From contig OZ038453.1 of NCBI GenBank assembly GCA_964036195.1, forward strand, positions 4,479,469 through 4,543,468: 64,000 nucleotides of DNA. The letters run 5' to 3'. Numbering within the stretch: position 1 is the first letter of the stretch; each line of letters opens with the position of its first letter. Both the position numbers and the translations under genes were made by a program. Under the pieces are notes generated by a model, which saw only the letters and a program-made list of their open reading frames with translations, had not been told where the DNA came from and ran no database searches. Below, in pieces: positions 41,241 to 50,917 of this stretch. The DNA is from Sphaerolaimus hirsutus. Lineage: Eukaryota > Nematoda > Chromadorea > Monhysterida > Sphaerolaimidae.

Positions 41241-44200
41241 CTTTTTTGTTATTTTACGCCCGAAGGTTACGTGATAAAGTCGGAAATCTTCAGTCAATTG
41301 AATTTTTACGTCACAAAATCACTTTCCTTGACTGTAACAAAAAAAAACAGACACAAAAAGCGCCGACAAATTTTGACGCTTTTATCCACCAAAATAAAAA
41401 AAATAAAAAAACCCACTTGTCTCCCATAAAACTGCTGCTGCTGTTGCTGCGGCACCTGCTGAAATTGTTGCTGCTGCATGTTTCCACCCTGATTTTGATT
41501 CCCAAACGTGTTTCCCCGATTTGGAAACGGGGGTCTGGGCCCCCTGTATTTTGGCTGGGCTAGTTTTAGCATAATTTGACGCCCGTGCACCACGTGTTTG
41601 TTCATTTCTACTAGCGCTTTTTGCTGGTCGGTTTGGTCTGGGTTTTGGGTGATGGGATTTGAAATGATAATATTAGTGTTGGTAGATTTGATAGATAGTG
41701 ACGCTTTTTTGAATAACGTGTTTTTGAAGAATTTTTTTTGAAAAAACGTGGGTACAAACATTTGTATTGTAAATACCTCAGTTGATTTCATTAAAAAGAT
41801 CGATTTTTTTAAAAACGTTACTTAAAAAGCGGCAGTGATGAGGCTTTTCTCTAACACTGGATCGGCAGTGTTTTTAAGAATGATTGTTAAAAAAATAATT
41901 TTTCAAATAAGATCGTGCATTCGTGCTTCCTCGTAAAGAAAACAAAGATTTCAAAAATAGGTTTTCTCAAAAAATATCATCAATTTTAAGAGTAGAACTC
42001 ACCCGCAAACCTAACAAAACCAGCGCCCCTTGAAGAGCCGTCATAATTTCTATACACTTTTGCGCCTCTGCACGAAACGTACCGCTCGCCGAACAACTGA
42101 AAAGTATACGCTCGAGAGTATCCAATTCAGATTGGGAAATCACTTTTAAAATTCAAGTGACTAAATGCTATGCGATTTTCCCGAATGCAACAGTCTAATA
42201 AATCCTTAACGTTCGAAGTCAAATTTAAGGTTGGCACTGATCCAAAAACGTAACAGTTGAATTTCACCCAAAAAATGAAAAAAAACTCTGTGAAAATGAT
42301 GGAGCCCATTAGATCAAATTCCAATTCTAGACATAACTATTCGCATCTAACTGGTCAAAAATTCTAAAGCAAAAATTCACCCTTTAAAAATAAATTAAAA
42401 AACAAACCAAAAATAATCCCGCATCATCTAATTCAAGAGGAACATTGTTTACAAACAAATTATACTCCGTTTGAGGTACACTGGGACTGTTTGCGAACGA
42501 CATGTTGAACGTAATTGTTGGTTTTGAACCTGCGCATAAAACTCTGGATTTTGTACGGTTGGGGAATATTTTTTCGATTTAGTTTCACCACATTATGCTA
42601 TGCAAGCAGTCAGGGCCGTATCCAGGGGGGGGCGGGGGGGAGCCCCCCCCCTCCTTCCGGGGCGAGACCAGAAAGTGACCGGAAAATCTGACTTTTTTAA
42701 TTTTAGCGTAAAAATTTTTGCGCGCAAGCGCGCATTCTTAACCAGACATAGGTATTGTCATCAGATTTGCTCCATGTGGCAGCAAATCGTTATAAATGCA
42801 CTCAATATTGTGCTTTTTGCTGTTTTGTATGTATATTTACATATATTTACAGCATTCCATGGCGTGGCGCGTACTAATGGCGCCAGCGCCATGGCGCCAT
42901 TCCGCCACGATGTAACTAAAATTGGGGGGGGGGGGGGGGGTAGGGTTCAAACGGGATTGACTTTTCGGGATCGGGATCGGGATTCACTTTTTGAGATTTC
43001 GGGATCGGGATCAGGATCGGGATTGGGGTTTCGGGATCGGGATCGGGATTGGTATTTTGAGATTTCGGGATCGGGATTGGCCGGGATTGGGGTCACGGGA
43101 TCGGGATCGGGATTGGCATTTTTTCGGGATCGGGATTGGGGTAGGGTTCAAACGATATATCGTATCGAATATCGAATATCGGATATCGACCATTTTTTAA
43201 TATCGAATATCGAATAACGATATCGAAAATTTTGAAAAAATATCGAATATCGAATATCGATATCGAAAATTTTGAAAAAATATCGAATATCGATATCAAA
43301 AATTTTGAAAAAATATCGAAAATCGATATCGAATATCGACCATATTTTCGATATATCGAACCTGTATAATGTCCTTAATTAAGTTATTATTTTTGTTTTG
43401 AGATATTTGTGATAAATTTGATTTGCTTATAGTATCTAAGTTGATGAGTAAAAGTAAAGTATTTAATGTTATCTTTGTTGGAGTGCTTACTCCACATTTC
43501 TTGTATTTGGTTTGGCCACATACCTACTGAACTACCTACCTCATATTTGAAGCCAGAAAATGCTGATATGCTGCTTTTTTGCAACATGCCCTTAAACAAT
43601 TGGGTTATAAGTATGAATTGTTATATCTACCAATTTTTGTTTGTCTGATACAATTTGATTTGTCATGTTTTTTCTTCGATTTTTTCATTCTGACCATTGT
43701 AAACCTTGTGAAAATCAATTGTACTTTTCAGTAAAGAGATAATCAACCATGTTTGCAACCATATGAAAATACAACATGCTGCTTGAAATATGCCTTGCTA
43801 TACCAAAAGCTAAATATCGAATATCGAAAATATCAAAATATCGATATTGAATATCGACCATTTTTTAGTATCGAATATCGAATATCGATATCGAGGGTCC
43901 ATATCGTATCAAATATCGATATCGAAAATTTTGAAAAACTATCGAATATCGAATATCGATATCGAAAATTTTGAAAAAATATCAAATATCGAATATCGAT
44001 ATCGAAAATTTTGAAAAAATATCGAATATCGAATATCGATATCGAAAAGTGATATCGTTTGAACCCTAGATTGGGGTCTTGGGATAGAGATTTTCGTCAC
44101 TGTTCTGGCATTCACAGTTGTTCATAAAGGTCTCAAAACACTGTTGGATGCCAGAAAAGTGACATAAAATGGACGATGGGGGTAGGGTTGGGACGATATA

Positions 44201-47200
44201 TCGTATCGAATATCGAATATCGGATATCGACTGTTTTTTCATATTGAATATCGAATATCGATATCGAAATTTTTAAAAAAATATCAAATATCGATATCGA
44301 ATATCGACCATTTTTTCGATATTTTTCGATATTCTTCCCTTCCCTGGCCTGACTTATAGTCTGCCAGGAATGGCACTCTTAGAAAGCGATTTTGTTTGTA
44401 ATTTTTAAAAATTTTGTGCCCAAGCACATACTTTGTCGTCACATGACAGGTATGTCCATTGCAGCAGTTGCAAAAACAACGAATGTTGTGCAAATGCACT
44501 CACAAATGTCCACATCAGAGTATGTGCCATGGCACTAGCACCATGCTACATTTTCCTTACTACATGGTCAAATTTTTGGCGGTGGGGAGATTTTACGTTC
44601 ATTTTATGTGATTTTGTATAATCTAATATTCATTAAGGATATGATTAACTATGTTTGTGACCAAATGGGACTATAATATGACATTCAAGTAAAAATAGCA
44701 GTAACAAAAGTAAAATATCGAAATATCGAAATATCGATATCGAATATCGAGCATATTTTAATATCGAATATCGATATCGAATATCGGGGGTCCATATCGT
44801 ATCGATATCGAATATCGAGTTTGAGAGAAAAATATCGAATATCGATATCGAAAAGTCATATCGTCCCAACCCTAGATGGGGGTTTGCGTTTACATTTTTG
44901 CATGCAAAATTGTCATTTTTTTACTTTTTATAATTTCCACTATTTTTTCCGGGATCGGGATCCCGGACTTGGGAGATTCTCGGGATCGGGATCGGGATTG
45001 GTATTTTTGGATTTCGGGATCGGGATCGGGATTGGGGTTTCGGGATCGGGACTGCTAAATCCCGGAATTTCACGGGATCCGGGATCGGGATCCCGTTTGG
45101 ACCCTAGGGGGGGCTGAGCCCCCCTCGCCGGCCTCCGTAGACAAGCAGCCCCCCCCCCGCTCAAAAATCCTGGATACGTCCCTGCAAGCAGTATATTTAG
45201 TACTAGTACCGCAGGTTTTTTGACATTTGAAAATTCATTTGTAAATAGCTGGTTTCCGGGGCAATTATTTCAAATTCATGAAACAGGTTGAATACTGCGT
45301 GTATTTTTGTCAACATAATAAATGTATTTCTAAAGGTGAAAAGAAGTTTAACTATAATTGTCAACTTCAACTTAAAAAGTCAACTCATAACTTCCCGCTC
45401 CAAAAACCAATCACTAAAAATTCCGTAAAATAAAACCCGAAACCAACCGGGTACCCGTTTTCCATTCACGTGCAGCATAGTGTGTCTGGCCGTGTCCCCA
45501 TCTTGCACCTCGAAAAAGCAATAACCCTTGGTTTTACTATCTTTTTGTCCCTTGTGCGCCGCGTCATTTACCAATTTGACCTGTAGCACTTCGACACCCA
45601 TTTTGCGGAATGACTGCGTGAATTGTAAGTACCGTATTTGCTTGAATAATTCCTTCTGTTAGACAAGCAGGGGTTCAGTATGGGACAGGGGTCTCGAATG
45701 GGAGGGGGTTGGGTGGGGGGTTACCCCCCAAACCGCCCAGCTATCTATCTATCCCGGAGGCCGCTCAGCTATCTATCTACCTATCTATCTATCACGGAAG
45801 CAAAATTTTGGGCTATTCGCCCTTAACCCACCCCCCCCCCCCCACAATCGGCCAGCTATCTACCTATCCGGAGCGATTTTTGAGAAATGCTACCCGAATT
45901 GTTGCTCAAAATCGCCACTTTTCGTGCCTTTTTATAGATTTTGACCTCCAAAATCGCTACCGACATGTTCATTTTTGCTTATTTTGGATATATATGTACT
46001 TATATACCTCTTTTTAGCCATTTTTCACCTACTTTTAGCGATTTTTATCCCTTTTCTTCCTTCTACACCCCGAAAAAGCCTATATGTTGAACCCCCGCGA
46101 ACCCCCCCAGAAATTTTTTTTCCCTATCTATCCCTCCAGAGGAGCGATTTGCCATCTATACAACCACCCAGAGGGTCGAAATTCAAGATACCCCTGGTAT
46201 GGAGTGTTACCCCCCCCCCCCCCTATAGCTATATATCTATCCCGAGGCAAATTTTTTGGCTACTATCCCTCGAACAACCCCCCCCCAAATCGGCAGCTAT
46301 CTAACTGGGATGATTTTTGAGGAATTTTGTCCCAATTTTCACACAAAATCGCTATCCTTTATACACTGGCAGCGATTTCGACCTTCAAAATCGCTAGTTG
46401 AAAGAACCTATAGCTAAACTATAGCTAGCTAAGCTCAACCTATAGCCAAATCCACTAAACCCCTGTAGACAAGTGAGGAAATAATAACCCCCCTTGAATA
46501 ATTCCCACCTTATGACATAAGATGAATTTGTTGTGTTCAATCTACACCAACAATGCCGATACTTTGCGATTCCAGACATTGCGTTCATTACATATTTAGG
46601 CTTTCTCTAGGTGTTGAAGGCTAAAAAAAGCTAGAAAAAAGCTAAAACTTGGCTATCAATCCCGGAGGCAAAATTTTGGGCTATTACCCCCTAACCCCCC
46701 CCCCCAATCGGCCAGCTATCTACCGATCTGGAACGATTTTTGAGAAACTATACCCCAATTTTCGCTCCAAATCGCCATCTTTCATACCTTTTTATAGATT
46801 TTCACCTTCAAAATCCCTAGTTCATGTGTCTAACTGCCTATTTTCAGCTATGTTTACTACTAATATTGCTATTGATATACCATTTTTCACCTACTTTCGA
46901 GCGATTTTTCTCCCTATTCTTCATTCTATACATCGAGAAAGCCTATATATTGAACCCCACCCCCCCCCCAATTTTTTTCTCGATTTGCTATATACCGTAT
47001 TACCTCGAAATACCCCCATAGGGGTTTATTATTTCGCCAGCAAAATTTGAGGGGGGGTTTATTCGAGGGGGGGTTTATTCGAGGGGGGGTTTTATTATTT
47101 CGTCAGAAATTTTCGTAAGGATCATAGTAAAAAGTAGGCATTTTCATACCCAAAACAGGTAATAAATGTGTCCAAACAGAATATATTTGGACATAAAAAC

Positions 47201-47641
47201 GTAGATAGCTACACAAACTAGTTGCAATGCAAATTAGCAGTAATAAATACATCATATACATTGCACACATGATGTACATCGTTTGAGGGGGGGTTTATTA
47301 TTTCCCCAGCCCATTTTGAGGGGGGGTTAATTCGAGGGGGGGTTAATTCAAGGGGGGGGATAATTCGAGGTAATACGGTATTCAACCCCCCGGAGGGTCA
47401 AGATCTAGAATACCCCTGCGCCCACCCCCAACCAGGTGTCAATCCCAAGCCCTGTAACATGAACAGTAAAATGGCAAACACCCCGGCAAACACCGTAAAC
47501 GCACAGTAAAATGGCAACTAGTGCAAAATGTAAAACTTACAGAATGTGGGAGTGGCCTAAAAAACATACCTCAATGATGAATTCTTCATCCATATACGGA
47601 TCCAAATCTCCCATCCATAGCATTTTATCATCCTTGTTCAT
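39706..47641 (-). CDS. TRNAU1AP: SECp43/TRNAU1AP-type two-RRM RNA-binding protein, complete, 8 exons
   Basis: Exons 47570-47641, 45448-45613, 42408-42529, 42003-42096, 41417-41637, 40802-41043, 40301-40468 and 39706-39820 join at GT-AG sites with matching phases into 1,200 bases (399 residues plus stop). RRM1 has LWMGDL and KGYCFFEV; RRM2 has LFVNNV and GAGFVRF. The opening LWMGDLDPYMDEEF and the closing SEEFYVALDDSRW match the SECp43 family at both ends. Between RRM2 and the tail lie a poly-Gln segment (exon 5) and a Pro/Met-rich segment (exon 6), making it longer than the 287-residue human protein. In vertebrates SECp43 associates with selenocysteine tRNA and its methylation/selenoprotein synthesis complex; that role here is inferred. 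Intron 2 carries the four-deep nested transposon at 42,611-45,184. Confidence 0.88.
41201..41238. repeat. (TA)n microsatellite
   Basis: Uninterrupted TA dinucleotides in intron 5 of the SECp43 homologue. Confidence 0.9.
43142..44068. mobile_element. Inner hAT-like element with TATCGA repeats, copy 1
   Basis: Ends TAGGGTTCAAACGATAT and ATATCGTTTGAACCCTA, with exact 8-base duplication GATTGGGG (43,134-43,141 and 44,069-44,076). Both arms are made of ATATCGAATATCGATATCG repeats around a unique centre (43,370-43,800). Confidence 0.88.
44183..44874. mobile_element. Inner hAT-like element with TATCGA repeats, copy 2
   Basis: Ends TAGGGTTGGGACGATAT and ATATCGTCCCAACCCTA, exact 8-base duplication GATGGGGG (44,175-44,182 and 44,875-44,882). 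Related to copy 1, but with GGGACG replacing CAAACG at both ends. Confidence 0.88.
45632..45655. mobile_element. Single end of a TACCGTA element
   Basis: TACCGTATTTGCTTGAATAA without a partner end, about 20 bases upstream of the acceptor of SECp43 exon 2. Confidence 0.5.
45686..46196. mobile_element. CAGGGGTCTC hAT-like element with CTATCTATC repeats
   Basis: Starts CAGGGGTCTCGAATGGGAGG and ends TCAAGATACCCCTG. The flanks GTATGGGA and GTATGGAG are an imperfect duplication. It carries the AGCTATCTATCTATCCCGGA repeats of the intact copy at 52,978. Confidence 0.65.
46200..47418. mobile_element. Further copies of the CTATCTATC hAT-like family
   Basis: A left-truncated copy begins at about 46,205 and another at about 46,655. 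The latter ends GATCTAGAATACCCCTG near 47,418 and is interrupted by the TACCGTA element at 46,993-47,380. Confidence 0.5.
46993..47380. mobile_element. TACCGTA hairpin element (TTACCTCGAAATA subtype)
   Basis: Starts TACCGTATTACCTCGAAATA and ends AATTCGAGGTAATACGGTA, with repeated GGGGGGTTTATTCGAG inside. Confidence 0.8.
47445..47560. mobile_element. TGTCAAATG-related palindromic MITE copy
   Basis: Left CAATCCCAAGCCCTGTAAC, right CTTACAGAATGTGGGAGTGG. It lies about ten bases inside intron 1 of the SECp43 gene, next to the exon 1 donor. Confidence 0.5.
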
Positions 47642-48130
47642 TTTGATACACCCTGTATACTGATTTTTCTACGAAATCTGTGAATGTACAGGGTGACCCA
47701 TTTTGAAATTGTTCTTTATTCTAATAAAGAAACCTGCGCTGGGAAGTTTGCAAGATGCTTGTAAATAAGCGAATTAATTTGCTGACATTTTTTCAGACAG
47801 TTTCGTTTCATGTTGTTCATTTAAAAAGTAATTACCACATAAAAGATAAATATTGGATCAATGAAAGAAATTTCAAATAGCCTATAAATATTTCATTTGA
47901 GTATATGTGCAAAGGCGGCTTTATACATTTGCGTATGCAAACTAAACTTTGTAAAATTATAACTGCATGAAAAATCTTTAAAATTGTCCTCTAAAACAGA
48001 AATTTTCCGCGCAACAATATAAAATCGATGTTTCTTTCATGTACTTACACATTTGTTTCTGAATATGCAAATGAACAAAATTACATGCTCACAAAATGAT
48101 TGCACACTAAATACATAAATATAAATACAA

Positions 48131-48399
48131 TACCGTATTTCCTCGAATTACCCCCCGGGGGTTTATTTTTTCAGAGTGAAAATTTGAGAGAAAAACGTGA
48201 AAAATGCAACAATAACCACCATTTATAAGTTTTTACAGTCTTATATAAGGATGTATTTAGATGGTATAAACGATGTTCTAACGTAACACAGTAAGTGTTT
48301 TGAACGTCTGTTATGCATTTCCCGGACCACAAATTCATAGTGCCCATTTTGAGGAGGGGGTATTTCGAGGGGGGGGGGGTATTTCGAGGAAATACGGTA
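48131..48399. mobile_element. TACCGTA hairpin element
   Basis: Starts TACCGTATTTCCTCGAATTA and ends TTTCGAGGAAATACGGTA. Confidence 0.8.
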
Positions 48400-48967
48400 T
48401 ATTGAAATATTCCAATATTTTTATAAATATATTTCACTTGGTAAGATTGAAAGCAAAATAGACAGAAAGCGAAACGATATTTTAGAACCACAGTATACCG
48501 GAAATTTGTTGGAACGAAGCAAAAACACCCAAAATTTCACACTAAAAGCGATGGATTTTACTGGCAAAATCTAAAAATCTATCAATTTCTCAAAAAATGA
48601 AATACTTAATTTACTTTATGATAAATATAAGTTGTCACTCGTTCTTTATGTCGCAACATTTTTATCACTTTACACCTTTTTTATCACTTAACAACTTCAT
48701 TTAGCAACTTTTGTAGACCACACTGTACCGAAATTTCAAAATGGTGAAATTTCAAATAAGAAAACCCCCACTTTAAATTTAAATTGGCCATAAATAACGG
48801 CTGCTGTAACAAAAACACTTTCTGAACCTTTTCGCTGTAAAAGTGTAATAACAACAGACAAATCCCCAGTAATTGTTAAAAGTAATTAGTGTCATCAATA
48901 ATTTGCGTGCGTAAAGAAAATTATATCGACAAAATGGCATTCAAACGCACAAATACTTGAATACATA

Positions 48968-49068
48968 TAGCGTAAATCCTCGAATAAGTCCCCAGTGAGT
49001 AATTTTTTCGTAGATTTTTTGTGGGGTGTTATTTTTTCGTCAATGGGGCTTATTTGAGGATTTACGAG
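48968..49068. mobile_element. TACCGTA-type element, short and decayed
   Basis: TAGCGTAAATCCTCGAATAAG on the left and TTATTTGAGGATTTACGAG on the right. Smallest copy seen. Confidence 0.55.
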
Positions 49069-49551
49069 ATTACAAATGAAGTCTAATCGAAAAAGGCGCA
49101 ACTTACATACATACATAATAAATGCACGCAAAGTTGTCTATGATCAATTGACGATTTCTATGATGAACTGACTGCCTATCAATTCGTCATCAGTGACAGC
49201 TGGATAATTTGGAAAAATTAAATTGTAGTGATTCCATTTTCTTTGAAGAAACATCAACTTTGTAAAGTGTTATTGTTGCTGTCAAACTTATATCCATTGA
49301 GTTATTGGTTAGATCTTAAAATATTTTGCAAATTTGAAGTATTTGAACCATCTGAAAATGAATTATTTGACAGAACTTTCTATCAGGACTGGTATTTTCA
49401 TACCTTTGAATAAAGATCGCGGTGTTGAGATTTGGACCAGGTCTAAAAATTTACATCATCATGCAAATTTGTGACTGGGACAAAAAAAGCCAGACATTTG
49501 TCAAGATCAGCACTGGGATTTAGAAAAGCTGGTATCTGAATGAAAAATAAA

Positions 49552-49812
49552 CGCACCACACACTGAAATTTTGAGTTCAGCATTCAAACGTTTTTGCACA
49601 CTGAACTACAAATGCTGAAATCAAGATCTAAAGAACACAATGTTTTTGAAGCCTAAATGATCCGGAATTTGTAATATTTCGCGCATTTTGCATGCGAGAC
49701 GATTTTTTACACTTTTAAAATGTTGTGTTCTTTAGATTTTGATTTCAGCATTTGTAGTTCAACGAGCAAAAACGTTCAAATGCTGAACTCAAAATTTCAG
49801 TGTGTGGTGCGC
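49552..49812. mobile_element. Long-arm hairpin MITE, GCACCACACACTGAAATT family
   Basis: Arms of about 95 bases are inverted copies: CGCACCACACACTGAAATTT on the left and AAATTTCAGTGTGTGGTGCG on the right, with a central loop of about 60 bases. No coding sequence. I saw no second copy in the window. Confidence 0.8.
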
Positions 49813-50917
49813 CATAAGGTGTCAAGATCAGTATCAGAACTAAAAACATAAAATCTGAAAATTTGTCATCATGACAGGCTGTGACCTTAAACGTAAATAG
49901 AACCAATGAATTGTTTCATTGTGATCATATTTATGAAAACAACAAAATCCAGGAAAAAGAGCAACATGAAAACTTTCATGACTATTACTAATTAATATAA
50001 TTCCACATGGACAGAGCTACAATACCCAACTGACACTTTATATGTTGAATTGATAGTGAATCCAAATTGGTTAATATACTGAAATGATAACTTTTTGGCG
50101 AAACAAATCGATATCTCTAAACAATGCGGCAACAGCCGATTCATCATGATGATAAAATCATTCCAAAAACTATTAAATTGTTACTTGACGCAAAAAATCA
50201 CACAGACGATTATATAGCGCATCAAATGCCCAAAAATATTTATGTTATTATCACCATACAATCAATACAATGTGCCAAAATTACTATTAGCCTAAATACA
50301 CTATGGTTGCAACGATATCAATTTTGCAAAATCTATATTCGGTATACTAATTTCAGTGAACTCTATAAAAAGAATGTCACCGTATTTTGATAAATAAAGA
50401 TGAATTTTTACATGTTGGTGCTACACGCATATTTTCTAGTTAACAGCCGAAATTCTCAAAAACATTTGAAATTTTTGGAATTAGGAATCGGTTAACTATG
50501 GTTTAAAAAAATAAAAAACTACTCATTCCGGTGAACTCGAACGTGTCGAAAACACAAAAGTTTCGGCTGTCAACTAAATATCACTATCACTTTCAATTAA
50601 CTGTTCCCATATTGAGATAAAAAGCTTAATATTGGATACGAAATATCGTGGCAAACTTAACCTACACTCTGCAAAGTGACATTGATTCAAGCAAATATTT
50701 CCAACTGAAAAAGCCTCTCAGAATAACAGAACCATTTTTGTGAAAAGGCATTTCGATGAAGTTTAACACAAAGCGTCCAGTCAGCGCTAAAAACACATTC
50801 CGAAAATAATTAATGTCTTCCGCACTGATTTTTTTTGCAAAACGATTTGCACAAATTTATCTGCAAGGCAAAAGCCAGTGCGAAAGCACAAAACTCCGCT
50901 TGGCGCAGTGCCAAAAT

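Larger units (their letters stand above)
42941..45106. mobile_element. Middle hAT-like element with TCGGGA repeats
   Basis: Ends TAGGGTTCAAACGGGAT and ATCCCGTTTGGACCCTA. It sits in a poly-G run, so its duplication is a G-tract (eight G on the left, seven on the right). The interior iterates TTCGGGATCGGGATCGGG on both arms, interrupted by the two inner elements. Confidence 0.8.
42611..45184. mobile_element. Outer hAT-like element containing three nested insertions
   Basis: Ends CAGGGCCGTATCCAGG and CCTGGATACGTCCCTG, with the exact 8-base duplication CAAGCAGT (42,603-42,610 and 45,185-45,192). Without its insertions it is about 400 bases long and has no transposase. The open frames over it (Arg-Asp repeats) are translation artefacts of GGGATC repeats. 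Confidence 0.88.

Noticed and set aside
42600-43217. ORF of repeated Arg-Asp / Ser-Gly-Ser (205 aa) looking like a charged repeat protein
   Set aside because: It is a translation of TCGGGATCGGGA repeats inside nested hAT-like elements; both strands and several frames are open there.
45709-46320. Pro/Ile/Tyr-rich ORFs between 45.7 and 46.3 kb
   Set aside because: They lie wholly in CTATCTATC/poly-C transposon sequence and have no splice support.
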